Shown here: piece after piece, positions 5,651-5,769 of the stretch
How positions within the stretch are numbered: the stretch's first letter is position 1
Layout: each line of letters starts with the position of its first letter
Origin: Clostridiales bacterium
GTDB taxonomy: Bacteria > Bacillota > Clostridia > Lachnospirales > Lachnospiraceae
NCBI GenBank assembly: GCA_019416265.1
Contig: DXXQ01000208.1
Coordinates: forward strand, 1-5,769
DNA: 5,769 nt
Direction: 5' to 3'
The notes under the pieces: model-generated
What the model was told of the DNA's origin: nothing
Databases searched by the model: none
Seen by the model: the letters and a program-made list of their open reading frames with translations, nothing else
Program-made: the position numbers and the translations under genes

Positions 5651-5679
5651 ATTATAACGCATTAATGTATGAAAATCAA
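5651..5679 (-). promoter_or_regulatory. Promoter of metY
   Basis: On the - strand TTGATT (5679-5674) and TATAAT (5656-5651) are separated by exactly 17 bp. The expected leader is only about 33 nt, too short for a SAM riboswitch or T-box, so any methionine control would have to be by a protein at the promoter. Confidence 0.8.
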
Positions 5680-5683
5680 TATT

Positions 5684-5769
5684 CAAAGAGAGGAACCTTT
5701 GCAGGAACAGTAACTTTTGAAGTTTAATTGCCCCGGTCACAGGCACTTGTCACTTGAAATCTCATGTAT
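5684..5769. other. Non-coding edge segment upstream of metY with short direct repeats
   Basis: No gene is recognisable here. AGGAAC occurs twice 12 nt apart (5691-5696 and 5703-5708), and CACTTG occurs twice in tandem (5744-5749 and 5751-5756). The outer part (about 5727-5757) is less AT-rich than the metY promoter beside it. A 13-codon open frame (5724-5765, - strand) is too short and lacks visible support. The repeats could be regulator sites for metY or part of an element continuing beyond the window. Confidence 0.3.

Overview
The window reads as chromosomal DNA of a low-to-moderate GC Gram-positive anaerobe (Bacillota, class Clostridia, most likely Lachnospiraceae). The basis is strong AAGGAG-type ribosome binding sites, sigma-A-like promoters, U-tract terminators, tRNA genes without an encoded CCA, a secreted 3D-domain cell-wall protein with a Cys-rich CxCxxCC segment, and a URO-D-type methyltransferase-like gene paired with an AraC regulator. 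The family assignment is inference; no rRNA or other taxonomic marker is present.

Layout from left to right: (1) positions 3-485 (+) hold the last 160 codons of an AICAR formyltransferase (purH-type purine synthesis gene), closed by a bidirectional terminator at 527-568. (2) A URO-D superfamily gene (647-1696, -) converges on that terminator. Its H-x-C...C residues match zinc-dependent corrinoid/thiol methyltransferases rather than haem-pathway uroporphyrinogen decarboxylase. (3) A 164-bp divergent promoter region separates it from an AraC-family regulator (1861-2730, +), its likely controller. (4) Two identical tRNA-Gly(GCC) genes (2746-2818 and 2856-2928, -) follow. They have their own consensus promoter (about 2973-3001), and their terminator hairpin contains the araC stop codon. 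(5) A secreted protein with two SH3-like domains and a C-terminal 3D domain (3116-4201, +) has a clear extended -10 promoter and ends at a bidirectional terminator (4235-4266). (6) An O-acetylhomoserine sulfhydrylase gene (4328-5611, -) converges on that terminator and has its own TTGATT-17-TATAAT promoter and a short leader.

The genes do not form one pathway. They are mostly single-gene transcription units with shared terminators between convergent pairs. The only pair that looks functionally linked is the URO-D-like enzyme and the divergent AraC regulator. I see no CRISPR array, insertion sequence, phage gene, toxin-antitoxin pair or defence system. No gene-free stretch exceeds 300 bases. 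The most interesting points are the methyltransferase-like active site of the URO-D protein, the tRNA terminator built into the araC stop codon, and a perfect palindrome over the tRNA promoter -35 element.
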